Shown here piece after piece: positions 46,276 through 56,136 of a stretch of DNA of 64,000 nucleotides (its first letter is position 1; every line of letters begins with the position of its first letter). Source of the DNA: Paenibacillus lycopersici (GTDB lineage: Bacteria > Bacillota > Bacilli > Paenibacillales > Paenibacillaceae); the NCBI RefSeq assembly GCF_010119935.1, contig NZ_CP048209.1, forward strand, positions 124,001-188,000, given 5' to 3'. Below the pieces are notes generated by a model. That model saw nothing but the letters and a program-made list of their open reading frames with translations, ran no database searches and had not been told where the DNA came from. Made by a program: the position numbers and the translations under genes.

Positions 46276-47130
46276 TTACGATAATTTCTGCAGCAGCTCG
46301 AGCAAACGTTCCAGATCCTGCTTGTTATAATACATCAGCTCGATGCGCCCTTTCTCTTTTTGCTGCTTTATTTTGACGGTCGTCTTGAATCGATCGCGAA
46401 GCGACTCTTCCACCTCATTAATATAAGGGTCCTTCTTCTTGCTCGCGGCTGACTCTTTGGTCTTCGCCGGCGCAGGTTGATCCAAGTTCTTGATCGCTTC
46501 TTCCAGCTGTCTGACGCTCCACTCATTCGCAATCGTCAACTCAGCCAATTCTTTCTTGCGTCGATCTTCCTTCACGCCTACAATCGCTCTCGCATGACCC
46601 ATAGATAATGTTCCACGTGAAACATTTTCTTTGATCTGCTCCGGCAGCGACAACAGCCGGAGGAAATTCGCAATATGCGATCTCGACTTGCCGACCTTCA
46701 TGGACAGTTCTTCTTGCGTCAGGTTGAACTTATCCATTAACGCCTGATACGCGAGCGATAGTTCAATTGCATTCAAATCCTCCCGCTGCAAGTTCTCGAT
46801 CAAAGCAATCTCCATGACTTGCATATCCGAGAAATTACGAACGACAGCCGGAATCGTTGAATTGCCGCAAAGCTGAGACGCCCGAAAGCGGCGTTCACCC
46901 GCAATGATTTCGTACCCTTTCAGAACCGTACGAACGATAATCGGCTGAATAACGCCATGCTGCTTGATCGATTCGGCCAGTTCTTTGATCGCTTCATCAT
47001 CAAACGTTTTGCGAGGCTGATAAGGGTTCGCTCTCAGTTGCGCAAGCTGCACTTCAATCACTTTATCTTCCTCGCTGACAGAAAGCGATGGAATAAGCGC
47101 ATCGAGTCCTCTACCTAGCCGCTTGCTCAT
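46276..47130 (-). CDS. parB: Chromosome partition protein ParB (Spo0J)
   Basis: A 284-residue ParB: start MSKRLGRGLDALIPSL, CTPase motif GERRFRAS with ENLQREDLN, HTH (about 130-160, LSMKVGKSRSHIANFLRLLS) and C-terminal dimerisation domain ending YYNKQDLERLLELLQKL. It binds parS sites and spreads as a CTP-dependent clamp, loading SMC. A perfect parS lies inside its own gene. It overlaps soj by 20 bp. Confidence 0.97.
   Translation of the reverse strand: MSKRLGRGLDALIPSLSVSEEDKVIEVQLAQLRANPYQPRKTFDDEAIKELAESIKQHGVIQPIIVRTVLKGYEIIAGERRFRASQLCGNSTIPAVVRNFSDMQVMEIALIENLQREDLNAIELSLAYQALMDKFNLTQEELSMKVGKSRSHIANFLRLLSLPEQIKENVSRGTLSMGHARAIVGVKEDRRKKELAELTIANEWSVRQLEEAIKNLDQPAPAKTKESAASKKKDPYINEVEESLRDRFKTTVKIKQQKEKGRIELMYYNKQDLERLLELLQKLS
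46609..46624. promoter_or_regulatory. parS site inside parB
   Basis: TGTTCCACGTGAAACA, an exact 16-bp parS. B. subtilis also has a parS within spo0J. Confidence 0.95.
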
Positions 47131-47893
47131 ACGTGATCACTTCCTTCGCGAGTTCAAGATACACCTCTGCCCCTTTGGACCTTGGGTCATACGTAATAAT
47201 CGATTGTCCATGCGACGGCGCTTCGCTCAAGCGCACATTCCGCGGAATAATCGTTTGATACACCTTTTGTTGAAAATACTTCTTGACCTCTTCAATCACC
47301 TGTATGCCAAGATTGGTCCGCGCATCAAACATCGTCAGCAGCACGCCTTCAATTTGAAGCGACGTATTCAGATGCTTCTGCACGAGACGAACTGTATTTA
47401 AGAGCTGGCTTAAGCCTTCCAGCGCGTAATATTCGCATTGAATGGGGATGATGACGGAATCCGATGCCGTCAACGAGTTAATCGTCAGGATGCCAAGCGA
47501 CGGCGGGCAATCGATAAGAATATAATCGTATTGATTCTTCACAAGCGCAAGCGACTTCTTAAGCCGCTGCTCGCGAGAAATGGTCGGCACCAGCTCGATC
47601 TCTGCACCGGCCAATTGAATCGTAGCCGGAATAATATTCAGCCCTTCGATATTCGTCTGACAGGTCGCATCATTCGGATGCACATCGTTAATAAGCACGT
47701 CGTAAATACAATGCGCAACGTCCGCTTTATTGATTCCGATACCGCTTGTCGTATTGCCCTGTGGGTCAATATCAACCAATAACACTTTCCGACCCAGAGA
47801 AGCCAGACAAGCGCCAAGGTTAACGGACGTCGTCGTCTTTCCGACACCGCCCTTCTGGTTCGTAATTGCAATCGTTTTCGCCAAACTGTTCAC
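47111..47893 (-). CDS. soj: Chromosome partition ATPase ParA (Soj)
   Basis: A 260-residue ParA/MinD-type ATPase with deviant Walker A KGGVGKTTTSVNLG, Walker A' VLLVDIDPQGN and Walker B YDYILIDCPPSLG. With ParB it positions origins and, in Bacillus, regulates DnaA. The gene overlaps parB. A 241-bp gap follows to noc. Confidence 0.98.
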   Translation of the reverse strand: MNSLAKTIAITNQKGGVGKTTTSVNLGACLASLGRKVLLVDIDPQGNTTSGIGINKADVAHCIYDVLINDVHPNDATCQTNIEGLNIIPATIQLAGAEIELVPTISREQRLKKSLALVKNQYDYILIDCPPSLGILTINSLTASDSVIIPIQCEYYALEGLSQLLNTVRLVQKHLNTSLQIEGVLLTMFDARTNLGIQVIEEVKKYFQQKVYQTIIPRNVRLSEAPSHGQSIITYDPRSKGAEVYLELAKEVITYEQAAR

Positions 47894-48099
47894 CTCTATG
47901 CTGATAACTTATTGAATCCGAACAAGTTGAACCGGCTAGCGCCGTCCATATGGCGGCGTTGTGCGCTTCATCCCGGAGAAATACAAGCTTCATTACAAAT
48001 AGACAACTTATAACGGCTTATATTCCTTAATGCGACCCTACTACTCTATCACCGCAGCTATGGAAACAAATGTTTCCAATCCATAGACAAAATGACGAT

Positions 48100-48120
48100 G
48101 CCGTCCCTGTAATGGACGGC
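48100..48120 (-). terminator. Hairpin downstream of noc
   Basis: GCCGTCC (48100-48106) and GGACGGC (48114-48120), 15 bp after the noc stop. A separate perfect palindrome, TGGAAACA-AA-TGTTTCCA, lies at 48061-48078. The rest of 47894-48134 is empty. Confidence 0.5.
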
Positions 48121-48134
48121 TGTCGGCGATGCTA

Positions 48135-48962
48135 TTATCGTTTAGGGATCTTGATGACGATCTCATAATGGTCTTCGAAATCCTGTTCATTGGTCTTAAT
48201 CTGCATCCCGGTACCCGACACCATATCGATCGATTGGCGAATGGTGTTCAGCGCAAGCCGGACATCCTTCGTGAACGATATCCGTTTCGCCTTCTTAGCC
48301 GCATTCTTGACCGTTTCATTGTAGAAGGCGACTCTCGCTTCCGTTTGTTTCACATTAAGCTCTTTAGTAATAATATCGTCTAGCACTTTCAGTTGCAACT
48401 CTTCCGAGCTAAGAGATAGCAGTGCTCTGGCGTGACGTTCCGTAATTTTACGTTCCATCAGCGCATTCTTCACGGTATCCCCTAAACCAAGCAGCCTGAT
48501 TTTGTTCGCGATCGTCGATTGACTCTTGCCGAGACGTTGGGCCAAGCTTTCCTGCGTTAAGTTATGTAGATCGATAAGCTTCTGATAAGCAACCGCTTCT
48601 TCAATGGAAGTGAGCCCTTCGCGTTGAAGGTTCTCGATCAAAGCAATCGAAGCCGCTTGCGAATCATTGAACTCGCGGACAATTGCAGGGACGGTTTCCA
48701 TTCCCAGCTTTTTAACGGCACGGTACCTGCGCTCACCGGCAATGATCTCATACCTTCCGTTACGCAGCCGAACAACGATCGGCTGAATGATGCCATGCGT
48801 CCGAATGGTTTGACTGAGCTCTTCAATACGGTCGTCATCGAATACCGTCCGCGGTTGATAAGGACTGGTATCTACGTCTGCGATCGGAATCTGTTTCACT
48901 TCGTCTTGCGCATTGTTCTTCTGATCGCCCAAACCGAATAAACGAGAAAATTGTTCTTTCAT
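48135..48962 (-). CDS. noc: Nucleoid occlusion protein Noc
   Basis: A 275-residue ParB paralogue: [56 protein letters not shown]-terminal [12 protein letters not shown]. The N-terminus ([14 protein letters not shown]) is the amphipathic membrane-targeting helix typical of Noc. It prevents division over the nucleoid. Its position next to rsmG and parB supports Noc rather than a second ParB. Confidence 0.95.
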   Translation of the reverse strand: MKEQFSRLFGLGDQKNNAQDEVKQIPIADVDTSPYQPRTVFDDDRIEELSQTIRTHGIIQPIVVRLRNGRYEIIAGERRYRAVKKLGMETVPAIVREFNDSQAASIALIENLQREGLTSIEEAVAYQKLIDLHNLTQESLAQRLGKSQSTIANKIRLLGLGDTVKNALMERKITERHARALLSLSSEELQLKVLDDIITKELNVKQTEARVAFYNETVKNAAKKAKRISFTKDVRLALNTIRQSIDMVSGTGMQIKTNEQDFEDHYEIVIKIPKR

Positions 48963-49083
48963 AGCGTCAACATACCACCCGATTTCAAAGTGCCGAGTTT
49001 GTCGTTATACTAAATATTCGTCGGCTGTAAGTTGATTTCCTGCTTGACAGTTCCATAATTCGAACAAATATCGCGTTGTCCTA

Positions 49084-49099
49084 TGTTCCACGTGAAACA
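49084..49099. promoter_or_regulatory. parS site between noc and rsmG
   Basis: TGTTCCACGTGAAACA, a second exact parS 2.5 kb from the first. Confidence 0.95.
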
Positions 49100-49123
49100 T
49101 TTTAAGTTTGTGCGGCTCTTCTG

Positions 49124-49846
49124 CTACACGATCGGCTGCTTCAATGGCAGCCCTGCTTTTCTGGGGTATTTCGCAGGTGTATCGGATAGCTTGCTGATCA
49201 CGATAATATGACGGTCAGACTGCTCGAACGGCAGCTTGAGATGATGGACGTTCGTCAGCTTCCCCTTCAGCTCCGCTATGCTTCGCTTCGCTTCCTGCAC
49301 TTCTTCGTCCGGGTCGGCTCCCTTCATGGAGGCAAACACGCCGCCTCTGCGCGCAAACGGGAGACAAAGCTCGTTTAATCCGCTTAACCGCGCTACTGCT
49401 CTTGCCGTAACCAACTCATACCGATCCCTGTGAGCCGGCAATCGGGCAATATCTTCGGCACGCCCGTGTACGCAGGTCACGTCCTGAAGTCCGAGCTGTT
49501 CCACGACATGCTGAAGAAACTGAATCCGTTTGTTCAGCGAATCGACAATCGTTACGCGCAGGTGTGGGAAACAGATTTTGAGCGGCAGGCTGGGAAAGCC
49601 CGCGCCGGAGCCGATGTCGGCAATGGACGATACATCCTTCAAATCCACGAAGAATGAAAGCGATATGGAATCGAAGAAATGTTTCTCGTATACCGCTTCC
49701 CGTTCCGTAATGCCCGTCAGATTCATCTTCTCGTTCCACTCGACGAGCAGTTCATAATAGGTCTGGAACTGTTGGAGCTGGAGCGACGATAGCGCCACCC
49801 CCTGCTCCTGAAGCCGTTCCACAAACCAGGTTTCAGTCGAATTCAT
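49124..49846 (-). CDS. rsmG: 16S rRNA (guanine-527-N7)-methyltransferase
   Basis: A 240-residue RsmG (GidB) with SAM motif IADIGSGAGFPSLPLKI, RVTIVDSLNKRIQFLQHV and VTARAVARLSGLNELCLPF. It methylates G527 of 16S rRNA; loss gives low-level streptomycin resistance in other bacteria. It starts 2 bp after the mnmG stop. Confidence 0.97.
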   Translation of the reverse strand: MNSTETWFVERLQEQGVALSSLQLQQFQTYYELLVEWNEKMNLTGITEREAVYEKHFFDSISLSFFVDLKDVSSIADIGSGAGFPSLPLKICFPHLRVTIVDSLNKRIQFLQHVVEQLGLQDVTCVHGRAEDIARLPAHRDRYELVTARAVARLSGLNELCLPFARRGGVFASMKGADPDEEVQEAKRSIAELKGKLTNVHHLKLPFEQSDRHIIVISKLSDTPAKYPRKAGLPLKQPIV

Positions 49847-49848
49847 GT

Positions 49849-51738
49849 TTACCCCCGTGCCGCTACAACCTTGTTATAGTGCTCCAAATAGACAAGCAGG
49901 ATGGAAATATCGGCCGGCGTGACGCCGCCGATCCTTGAAGCCTGTCCGATCGAGAGCGGACGGATCGTAGACAAATTCGCCTTCGCTTCCTTGGACAAGT
50001 TCGTGACCGCCATATAATCGATATCTTCCGGAATGCGCTTCTTCTCCATCTTGGACAGCCGCTCCACCTGAATTTGCTGTTTCTCGATATAACCGGCGTA
50101 CTTGATTTGGATTTCCACTTGCTCTTTCATATCATCCGTCAGCGCTTCAGGCGATGGCGACAACCGCTCGATATGCTCATACATCACTTCCGGGCGGCGC
50201 AGCAGCGATAGGGCATCCGTCGCTTGCTGGAGCGGCGCCGTACCGATCGCTTCCATCAGTGCAAGCACCTCTTCATCCGGGCGGACCTTTACGTTCTTCA
50301 GCCGCTCGATCTCCTGCTCCACCAGCGCTTTCTTGACGGTGAATTTATGGTAACGCGCCTCGGAGATTAAGCCGATTTCATAACCGGTAGGCGTCAGACG
50401 CAGATCTGCATTGTCATGGCGAAGCAGCAGGCGGTATTCCGCGCGGGACGTAAGCAGCCGGTAAGGCTCCGTCGTCCCCTTCGTCACGAGGTCATCAATC
50501 AGTACGCCGATATAGCCTTGGGAACGATCGATGATCACCGGTGGCTTCGCTTGTACTTTGCGGGCAGCATTGATGCCGGCCATGATCCCTTGCCCTGCCG
50601 CTTCTTCATAACCGGACGTGCCGTTAATTTGTCCTGCCGTGAACAGACCGGGTACAAGCTTCGTTTCCAGAGACGGCCATAGCTGCGTCGGAATGACCGC
50701 ATCGTATTCGATGGCATAACCCGTACGCATCATCTCGACGTTCTCCAATCCCGGAATGGAGCGAAGGATGTTCAGCTGCACGTCTTCCGGCATGCTGGTA
50801 GACAGTCCTTGGACATAGTATTCCGACGTATTCTTCCCTTCCGGCTCCAGGAAAATCTGATGCTTCGGCTTATCGGCGAAACGAACGATTTTATCCTCGA
50901 TCGACGGGCAATATTTCGGCCCCGTTCCTTCGATCGCGCCGGAGAACATTGGCGCGCGGTGCAAATTGTCGCTGATGATGCGATGCGTCTCTTCCGACGT
51001 ATACGTCAACCAGCAGGGCAGCTGCTCATTATCGGACGATTCCGTCTCGTACGAGAAGAACTTCGGCTTCTCGTCTCCCGGCTGGATCTCCGTCTTCGAG
51101 AAATCAATCGTATCCCCGTGCACGCGCGGCGGCGTGCCGGTCTTGAATCGTACCAGCTGCAAGCCGAGGCTGCGCAAGCTTTCCGACAGTTTAATGGATG
51201 GCTGCTGGTTGTTCGGTCCGCTCTCATAGATCAGTTCGCCCATAATGACCTTGCCGCGCAAATAGGTCCCCGTCGTCACGACAATCGCTTTTGCCCGGTA
51301 CTCCGCGCCCGTCTTCGTGATAACCCCCGTGCAGGCGCCATCCTCAATGATAAGGTCATCCACCATGCCTTGACGAAGCGTCAAATGATCGGTTTCCTCG
51401 ATCGTCTGCTTCATGAAGTGCTGATATAGAAATTTATCGGCTTGCGCGCGCAAAGCATGAACAGCTGGCCCTTTCCCCGTATTCAGCATCCGCATTTGAA
51501 TGAACGTTTTGTCGATATTGCGCCCCATCTCGCCGCCAAGCGCATCGATCTCCCGTACCACATGCCCTTTGGCCGGCCCGCCGATCGACGGATTGCACGG
51601 CATGAACGCCACCATATCCAAATTAATCGTCAGCAGCAATGTTTCTGCGCCCATACGGGCCGATGCCAGTGCCGCTTCGCAGCCCGCATGACCGGCGCCT
51701 ACAACGATTACATCAAAATCACCTGCATGGTATCCCAT
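49849..51738 (-). CDS. mnmG: tRNA uridine-34 carboxymethylaminomethyl enzyme MnmG
   Basis: A 629-residue FAD enzyme (GidA): FAD site [92 protein letters not shown]. With MnmE it modifies wobble U34 of several tRNAs. Full length. mnmE-mnmG-rsmG form an operon. Confidence 0.98.
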   Translation of the reverse strand: MGYHAGDFDVIVVGAGHAGCEAALASARMGAETLLLTINLDMVAFMPCNPSIGGPAKGHVVREIDALGGEMGRNIDKTFIQMRMLNTGKGPAVHALRAQADKFLYQHFMKQTIEETDHLTLRQGMVDDLIIEDGACTGVITKTGAEYRAKAIVVTTGTYLRGKVIMGELIYESGPNNQQPSIKLSESLRSLGLQLVRFKTGTPPRVHGDTIDFSKTEIQPGDEKPKFFSYETESSDNEQLPCWLTYTSEETHRIISDNLHRAPMFSGAIEGTGPKYCPSIEDKIVRFADKPKHQIFLEPEGKNTSEYYVQGLSTSMPEDVQLNILRSIPGLENVEMMRTGYAIEYDAVIPTQLWPSLETKLVPGLFTAGQINGTSGYEEAAGQGIMAGINAARKVQAKPPVIIDRSQGYIGVLIDDLVTKGTTEPYRLLTSRAEYRLLLRHDNADLRLTPTGYEIGLISEARYHKFTVKKALVEQEIERLKNVKVRPDEEVLALMEAIGTAPLQQATDALSLLRRPEVMYEHIERLSPSPEALTDDMKEQVEIQIKYAGYIEKQQIQVERLSKMEKKRIPEDIDYMAVTNLSKEAKANLSTIRPLSIGQASRIGGVTPADISILLVYLEHYNKVVAARG

Positions 51739-51769
51739 TTCTCTATCCCTCCTTGCCCATCGGACAATA

Positions 51770-53152
51770 TTATTTACCTAAACAGAACTGAGAGAAAATT
51801 TGATCGATCAATGACTCAGCTACCGAATCGCCTATCATTTCGCCCAATTGCTCCCAAGCCGTTCGCACATCAATTTGCACAATATCAATCGGAATTCCGA
51901 TTTCCGTCGCTTCCATCGCGTCCACTAGCGATTGACGCGCCTGACGGAGCAGGGAAATATGCCGAACGTTACTGACGTACGTCAAATCCGCGGACTCCAG
52001 CTCGCCGCCGAAGAACATCCGCTTGATCACCTGTTCCAGCTCGTCAAGCCCCTGCTCCGTCAATACGGACATCCGGACAATCGACTCCGCCGGGAAGCGA
52101 TCCTCGATCTCAGCCGTATCCAGCACGACCGGCAAGTCCGTCTTGTTCAGCAGCACCACGACCGGCCGATTGTTCAGCTTCTCCATCAGTTCGCGGTCGT
52201 CGGGATGCAGCGGCTCGTTTGCATTCAGCACGAACAGAATGAGATCCGCTTCTTCCAGCGCGGTTCTCGAGCGTTCGACGCCGATCCGCTCCACGACGTC
52301 GGACGTCTCGCGGATGCCCGCCGTATCGAGCAGCCGCAGCGGAATGCCGCCAAGCGTAATATATTCTTCAATCACGTCCCGCGTCGTTCCCGGAATGTCG
52401 GTCACGATCGCCTTATTCTCCTGCACCAGCGCATTCAGCAGCGATGACTTGCCGACATTAGGACGTCCGACGATGGCCGTGACGATGCCTTCTCGTAATA
52501 TTTTGCCTTCCGCAGCCGTTTTTAACATCCGATCGATTTCCGTGCACGCTTCTCCGCACCGTTCCCGGATGTACGCGCTTGTCATCGACGCCACATCATG
52601 CTCCGGATAGTCGATATTGACTTCGATATGCGCAAGCAGCTCGATCAACCCGTGCCGCAGCGCCTTCACCTTCTTGGACAGCATGCCCTCCGCCTGCTTC
52701 AGCGCCACCGTGAACGCCCGGTCCGACTTGGAGCGGATCAGATCGATGACCGCCTCCGCTTGCGTAAGATCGATCCGCCCGTTCAGGAACGCCCGCTTCG
52801 TGAACTCGCCTGGCTCCGCGAGCCGGACTTCGCCGGAACGCAGCAGCAGCTCCAGCACGCGCTTAACGGCTACCACGCCGCCATGGGTGCTCAGTTCGAC
52901 AACATCCTCCGCCGTGAATGAACGCGGTCCGCGCATCACCGTAAGCAGAATTTCTTCGACCGTTTCGCCGGAGTACGGATCTACGATATGGCCATAGTGT
53001 ACGGTATGCGTGTCGGCATCGGCAATATTCGACTTCGAGCGAAATACAGCCGCGCAAGCCTTCACCGCATCCGGTCCGCTGACGCGGATAATGGCAATGC
53101 CGCCCTCCCCGACAGCTGTCGAAATGGCGGCAATCGTGTCTTGCATCATCAT
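51770..53152 (-). CDS. mnmE: tRNA modification GTPase MnmE
   Basis: A 460-residue GTPase (TrmE): N-terminal tetrahydrofolate-binding domain ([20 protein letters not shown]), helical domain and inserted G domain (G1 [11 protein letters not shown]2 TTRD, G3 DTAG, G4 NKTD), ending in the diagnostic FCLGK. ATG 53152 is 6 bp from AGAGGGA; codons at 53158 and 53149 are alternatives. It works with MnmG on U34. Confidence 0.97.
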   Translation of the reverse strand: MMMQDTIAAISTAVGEGGIAIIRVSGPDAVKACAAVFRSKSNIADADTHTVHYGHIVDPYSGETVEEILLTVMRGPRSFTAEDVVELSTHGGVVAVKRVLELLLRSGEVRLAEPGEFTKRAFLNGRIDLTQAEAVIDLIRSKSDRAFTVALKQAEGMLSKKVKALRHGLIELLAHIEVNIDYPEHDVASMTSAYIRERCGEACTEIDRMLKTAAEGKILREGIVTAIVGRPNVGKSSLLNALVQENKAIVTDIPGTTRDVIEEYITLGGIPLRLLDTAGIRETSDVVERIGVERSRTALEEADLILFVLNANEPLHPDDRELMEKLNNRPVVVLLNKTDLPVVLDTAEIEDRFPAESIVRMSVLTEQGLDELEQVIKRMFFGGELESADLTYVSNVRHISLLRQARQSLVDAMEATEIGIPIDIVQIDVRTAWEQLGEMIGDSVAESLIDQIFSQFCLGK

Positions 53153-53253
53153 GATCATTCCCTCTTAACTTGTCACAAAATGAGAAAACCCCTATCGCGG
53201 CCAATCGAGACGAGCGACCGCGTTTAGAGGTAGGTTTTATCGCCTAAAAAACG

Positions 53254-53278
53254 GGCAATGACCACAGGAGCCATTGCC
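53254..53278 (-). terminator. Terminator between jag and mnmE
   Basis: GGCAATG (53254-53260) and CATTGCC (53272-53278) pair; the minus-strand transcript continues CGTTTTTTAGG. It separates rpmH-rnpA-yidC-jag from mnmE. Confidence 0.75.
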
Positions 53279-53299
53279 GGAATCCAACCTTATGCATCG

Positions 53300-54025
53300 T
53301 TACTTCAGCGTAATGACAACGCGCCGGTTAGGCTCGTCTCCTTTGCTGAATGTTTTCACCTTCGCATGGTTTTGAAGCTGCGAATGAATAATTTTGCGTT
53401 CATGGGGCGCCATCGGCTCCAGGACGACCTCTTTGCGGGTCCGGATGACATGCCCTGCCAGGCGATCCGATAAATCTTCAAGCGTCTTGCGTCTGCGATC
53501 GCGAAAATCTTCGGCATCGAGCACGATTCTCAAATGGCTGTTGGAATAACGGTTGGCCACGATGTTGACCAAATATTGCAAAGCATCAAGCGTTTGGCCG
53601 CGACGGCCGATCAGCATGCCGAGATCTCCGCCGCCGGATAATGCGAGAACCAATCCATCCCTTGAATCGTGACGAGCGATCGTAATATCCAGTCCCATCG
53701 TTCTTGCCACTTCAATAATGAATCGTTCCGTTTCAAGGATCGCATCTTTCCCATCCTTTGCATCTTTCACGGCCGGGGCCGGCGCATCGGCCTTCGGAGC
53801 GGAAGCGGCCGAAACGGCCGACACCGAAACCGCAGGCTGCTGCGCCGCCTCCGGAATAAGAACGAGCTCGACTTTCGCCGCTCGTCCTCCGATCAAACCG
53901 AACAGCCCCCTGCTCGGCTTCTCCAGCACGGTCACGTTCACGCGTTCCGCGGATACTTGCAATTCCGTTAAGCCTTGTCGTACAGCATCTTCGATCGTTT
54001 TGCCCGATGCTATGATTTTCTTCAT
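53300..54025 (-). CDS. jag: Jag/KhpB RNA-binding protein
   Basis: A 241-residue SpoIIIJ-associated protein: Jag_N domain (1-52, KKIIASGKTIEDAVRQGLTE), Ala/Pro-rich linker (about 60-95), KH domain (about 110-185, GGGDLGMLIGRRGQTLDALQ) and R3H domain (about 190-241, MAPHERKIIHSQLQNHAKVK). KhpB-type RNA-binding proteins affect cell division and elongation. It overlaps yidC by 4 bp. Confidence 0.95.
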   Translation of the reverse strand: MKKIIASGKTIEDAVRQGLTELQVSAERVNVTVLEKPSRGLFGLIGGRAAKVELVLIPEAAQQPAVSVSAVSAASAPKADAPAPAVKDAKDGKDAILETERFIIEVARTMGLDITIARHDSRDGLVLALSGGGDLGMLIGRRGQTLDALQYLVNIVANRYSNSHLRIVLDAEDFRDRRRKTLEDLSDRLAGHVIRTRKEVVLEPMAPHERKIIHSQLQNHAKVKTFSKGDEPNRRVVITLK

Positions 54026-54798
54026 TTCGCAGGGACACTCTCCTTAGTCTTCGATGAATTTCGGACGTAAAGGAAGTAGTTTTGCACAATCGTGTACGTG
54101 TTGCTGAAGATCCAGTACAGCGGCAACGCCGACGGGAAGCTGATCGCCATGACGAAGATCAGAACCGGGAAGATCAGCATGATGCCCTGCATGGCAGGCA
54201 TTGTCTTCTGCTGGGACGACATCATCTTCGATTGGATGAACGTCGTCAGCGCTGCCAGAATCGGCAGGATGTACGTATGGTCCTTCTCGCCAAGCTGCAG
54301 CCAGAGGAATGTATGCTCACGAATGTTTTCATTCATATAGATCGAATTATACAGTGCGATGAACACGGGCATCTGAACGAGCAGCGGCAAACATCCGGCA
54401 AGCGGGTTAACCTTATGCTGCTGGAACAGCTTCATCGTTTCTTCCTGCTGCTTCTGCGGGTTGTCCTTGTGCTTCTCTTTCAATTTCGCCAGTTCCGGCT
54501 GCAAAGCCTGCATAGCCTTCGAGCTCTTGTACTGCTTAATCGTCAGCGGCAGAATCAGCGTCCGTACGATAACCACCATCAGCAGGATCGCGATGCCGTA
54601 CTCGCCGTTGAACCATTTCGCGAAATGTTCGAGTGCCTGCGAGAAGTAGTAAACGACATTCCGCTGCCAGAAGTTGCCGTGCGACAAATCATCCACGGAA
54701 ACAGGCGTATGGGAAGACGAACAACCGCTCAAGATTAACATCACGGCAATTAATGAAGCTGCCGTTAACCATGTTTTTTTCGAAATACGGGACAACAT
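54022..54798 (-). CDS. yidC: Membrane protein insertase YidC (SpoIIIJ type)
   Basis: A 258-residue insertase with a lipoprotein signal (SLIAVMLILSGC) and about five membrane segments; conserved RTLILPLTIKQYKSSKAMQA, GCLPLLVQMPVFIALYNSI and the positive-groove arginine region. It inserts membrane proteins alone or with Sec. ATG 54798 (MLSRISKKTW) is chosen; the frame extends 8 codons to 54822. Confidence 0.96.
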   Translation of the reverse strand: MLSRISKKTWLTAASLIAVMLILSGCSSSHTPVSVDDLSHGNFWQRNVVYYFSQALEHFAKWFNGEYGIAILLMVVIVRTLILPLTIKQYKSSKAMQALQPELAKLKEKHKDNPQKQQEETMKLFQQHKVNPLAGCLPLLVQMPVFIALYNSIYMNENIREHTFLWLQLGEKDHTYILPILAALTTFIQSKMMSSQQKTMPAMQGIMLIFPVLIFVMAISFPSALPLYWIFSNTYTIVQNYFLYVRNSSKTKESVPAK

Positions 54799-54933
54799 GT
54801 AAATCTCCTCTCTGAGCACCATAAGCGCTGGCCGATCGTCGGCGCAGTCGTTGCAAAATCATACACGTAAACTATATCACATATTATGGTACAAAGAAAC
54901 AAGCCTGCATCCCCGGTAAAGCGATTTCAAGGC

Positions 54934-55281
54934 TCAGCGATTCTGTTTCAGGAGCCCTGCCCGCTTCAAGACGTGGAGCACGCTTTTCTCAAGTTCCTTA
55001 ATGCCCAGACCGACGGCGGGCTTGCGTACGATCAGAATGAAATCGAGCTGTTCGGAGATCTTGCCCGCCTGGTGGCGAACGATCTCTTTCACAAGCCTTC
55101 TCATGCGATTGCGCACGACGGCATTGCCGATTTTCTTGCTGGCCGAGACGCCGAGCCTGAACGGTTCCGCTTTATGCTGGCGGGACCAGTACACGACGAA
55201 CTGGCTGTTGGCGAACGATTTGCCGTTTCGGTAGATCCGGCTGAAATCTTCGCGATTACGCAAACGCAGCTTTTTTTGCAC
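54934..55281 (-). CDS. rnpA: Ribonuclease P protein component
   Basis: A 115-residue RnpA with the signature RNRMRRLVKEIVRHQ and N-terminal MQKKLRLRNREDFSRIYRNG. It helps the catalytic RNA mature tRNA 5' ends. No yidD lies between rnpA and yidC; the 135-bp gap is empty. Confidence 0.97.
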   Translation of the reverse strand: MQKKLRLRNREDFSRIYRNGKSFANSQFVVYWSRQHKAEPFRLGVSASKKIGNAVVRNRMRRLVKEIVRHQAGKISEQLDFILIVRKPAVGLGIKELEKSVLHVLKRAGLLKQNR

Positions 55282-55331
55282 GGCGCATCCTCACCGAACC
55301 TTTAATACGAATAGTATCGCCTATATAAATG

Positions 55332-55358
55332 AAAAAAAGACCACGTAAAGTGGTCTTT
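55332..55358 (-). terminator. Terminator/attenuator between rpmH and rnpA
   Basis: AAAGACCAC (55336-55344) and GTGGTCTTT (55350-55358) pair around GTAAA and are followed on the minus strand by a seven-T run. It lies 5 bp after rpmH and 51 bp before rnpA, so it could give high bL34 and low RnpA expression. Confidence 0.85.
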
Positions 55359-55362
55359 AAAA

Positions 55363-55497
55363 TTACGCGCTCAGTACTTTTCTTCCCCGCTTACGACGGG
55401 CGCTCAGCACTTTACGTCCATTAGCGGAAGCCATACGTTTACGGAAACCATGAACTTTCTTGCGTTTGCTTACATTCGGTTTAAATGTAGGTCTCAT
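55363..55497 (-). CDS. rpmH: 50S ribosomal protein bL34
   Basis: A 44-residue protein, [20 protein letters not shown] then [20 protein letters not shown] and VLSA, the complete bL34. First gene leftward of oriC, as in nearly all Firmicutes. Confidence 0.98.
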   Translation of the reverse strand: MRPTFKPNVSKRKKVHGFRKRMASANGRKVLSARRKRGRKVLSA

Positions 55498-55724
55498 TGA
55501 TCCTTGCACCTCCTATCCGTACTCAATCGTCATGCTATTTCTTATCGTCAGTACGATTAGCGATCGCCGGTTTTCCTTTACGAGGATGCTGCAAGGTCGA
55601 TAAGAAAAATCGAACGATGAGCATTCTCCGAAAAAAACGCCTTTTTTTATTTAACCATGCAGGCACCCAAAAGTCAACCATCGCTCCTGCCAAACGGCTG
55701 CCGGCACGACTGGCAAATTCAAAC

Positions 55725-55990
55725 TGTGGATAAACTAACGGTAGACACGCTGGCGCCGCCGAATTAATAACATGTGGATGAATTTATCGCACTTTCCCGG
55801 ATTATGTCGAACTGGTAACAAGATATTAACAATATCTAGTGTTGTCAATAAGTTTTATACACAACCTATTGAATTTGTGGATAAAATGGCCGCAATCGTT
55901 GAATATCAAGGGTTATTTTGCTATGATGGATATGTTTTCTGTGTGGATGACTCCAATCCCCCCGCAAAATTATTAACAGCCTGTGGATAA
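55725..55990. other. oriC: oriC part 1: DnaA-box cluster upstream of dnaA
   Basis: DnaA boxes (TTATCCACA or its complement) at 55725-55733, 55876-55884 and 55982-55990 are exact; one-mismatch boxes lie at 55773-55781, 55855-55863 and 55942-55950, and another overlaps the dnaA start (56136-56144). The stretch 55498-56136 is otherwise gene-free and AT-rich near 55800-55870. Confidence 0.9.
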
Positions 55991-56136
55991 CAATGTGAAC
56001 AACATTCATCCCCTTTTGATAAGTTTCGTTTTCCATCCCTTAATACTGTGGACGCAATTGCGGACGAATTCCACGAATTCGACATTTTCAGCAGGATAGC
56101 GCCGTTTTCGGCGATTTGGATAAGGAGTGACCATTT

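Noticed and set aside
48061..48078. Palindrome TGGAAACA-AA-TGTTTCCA as a third parS or a Noc site
   Set aside because: It lacks the CACGTG core of parS and does not match the Noc consensus I know (ATTTCCCGGGAAAT).
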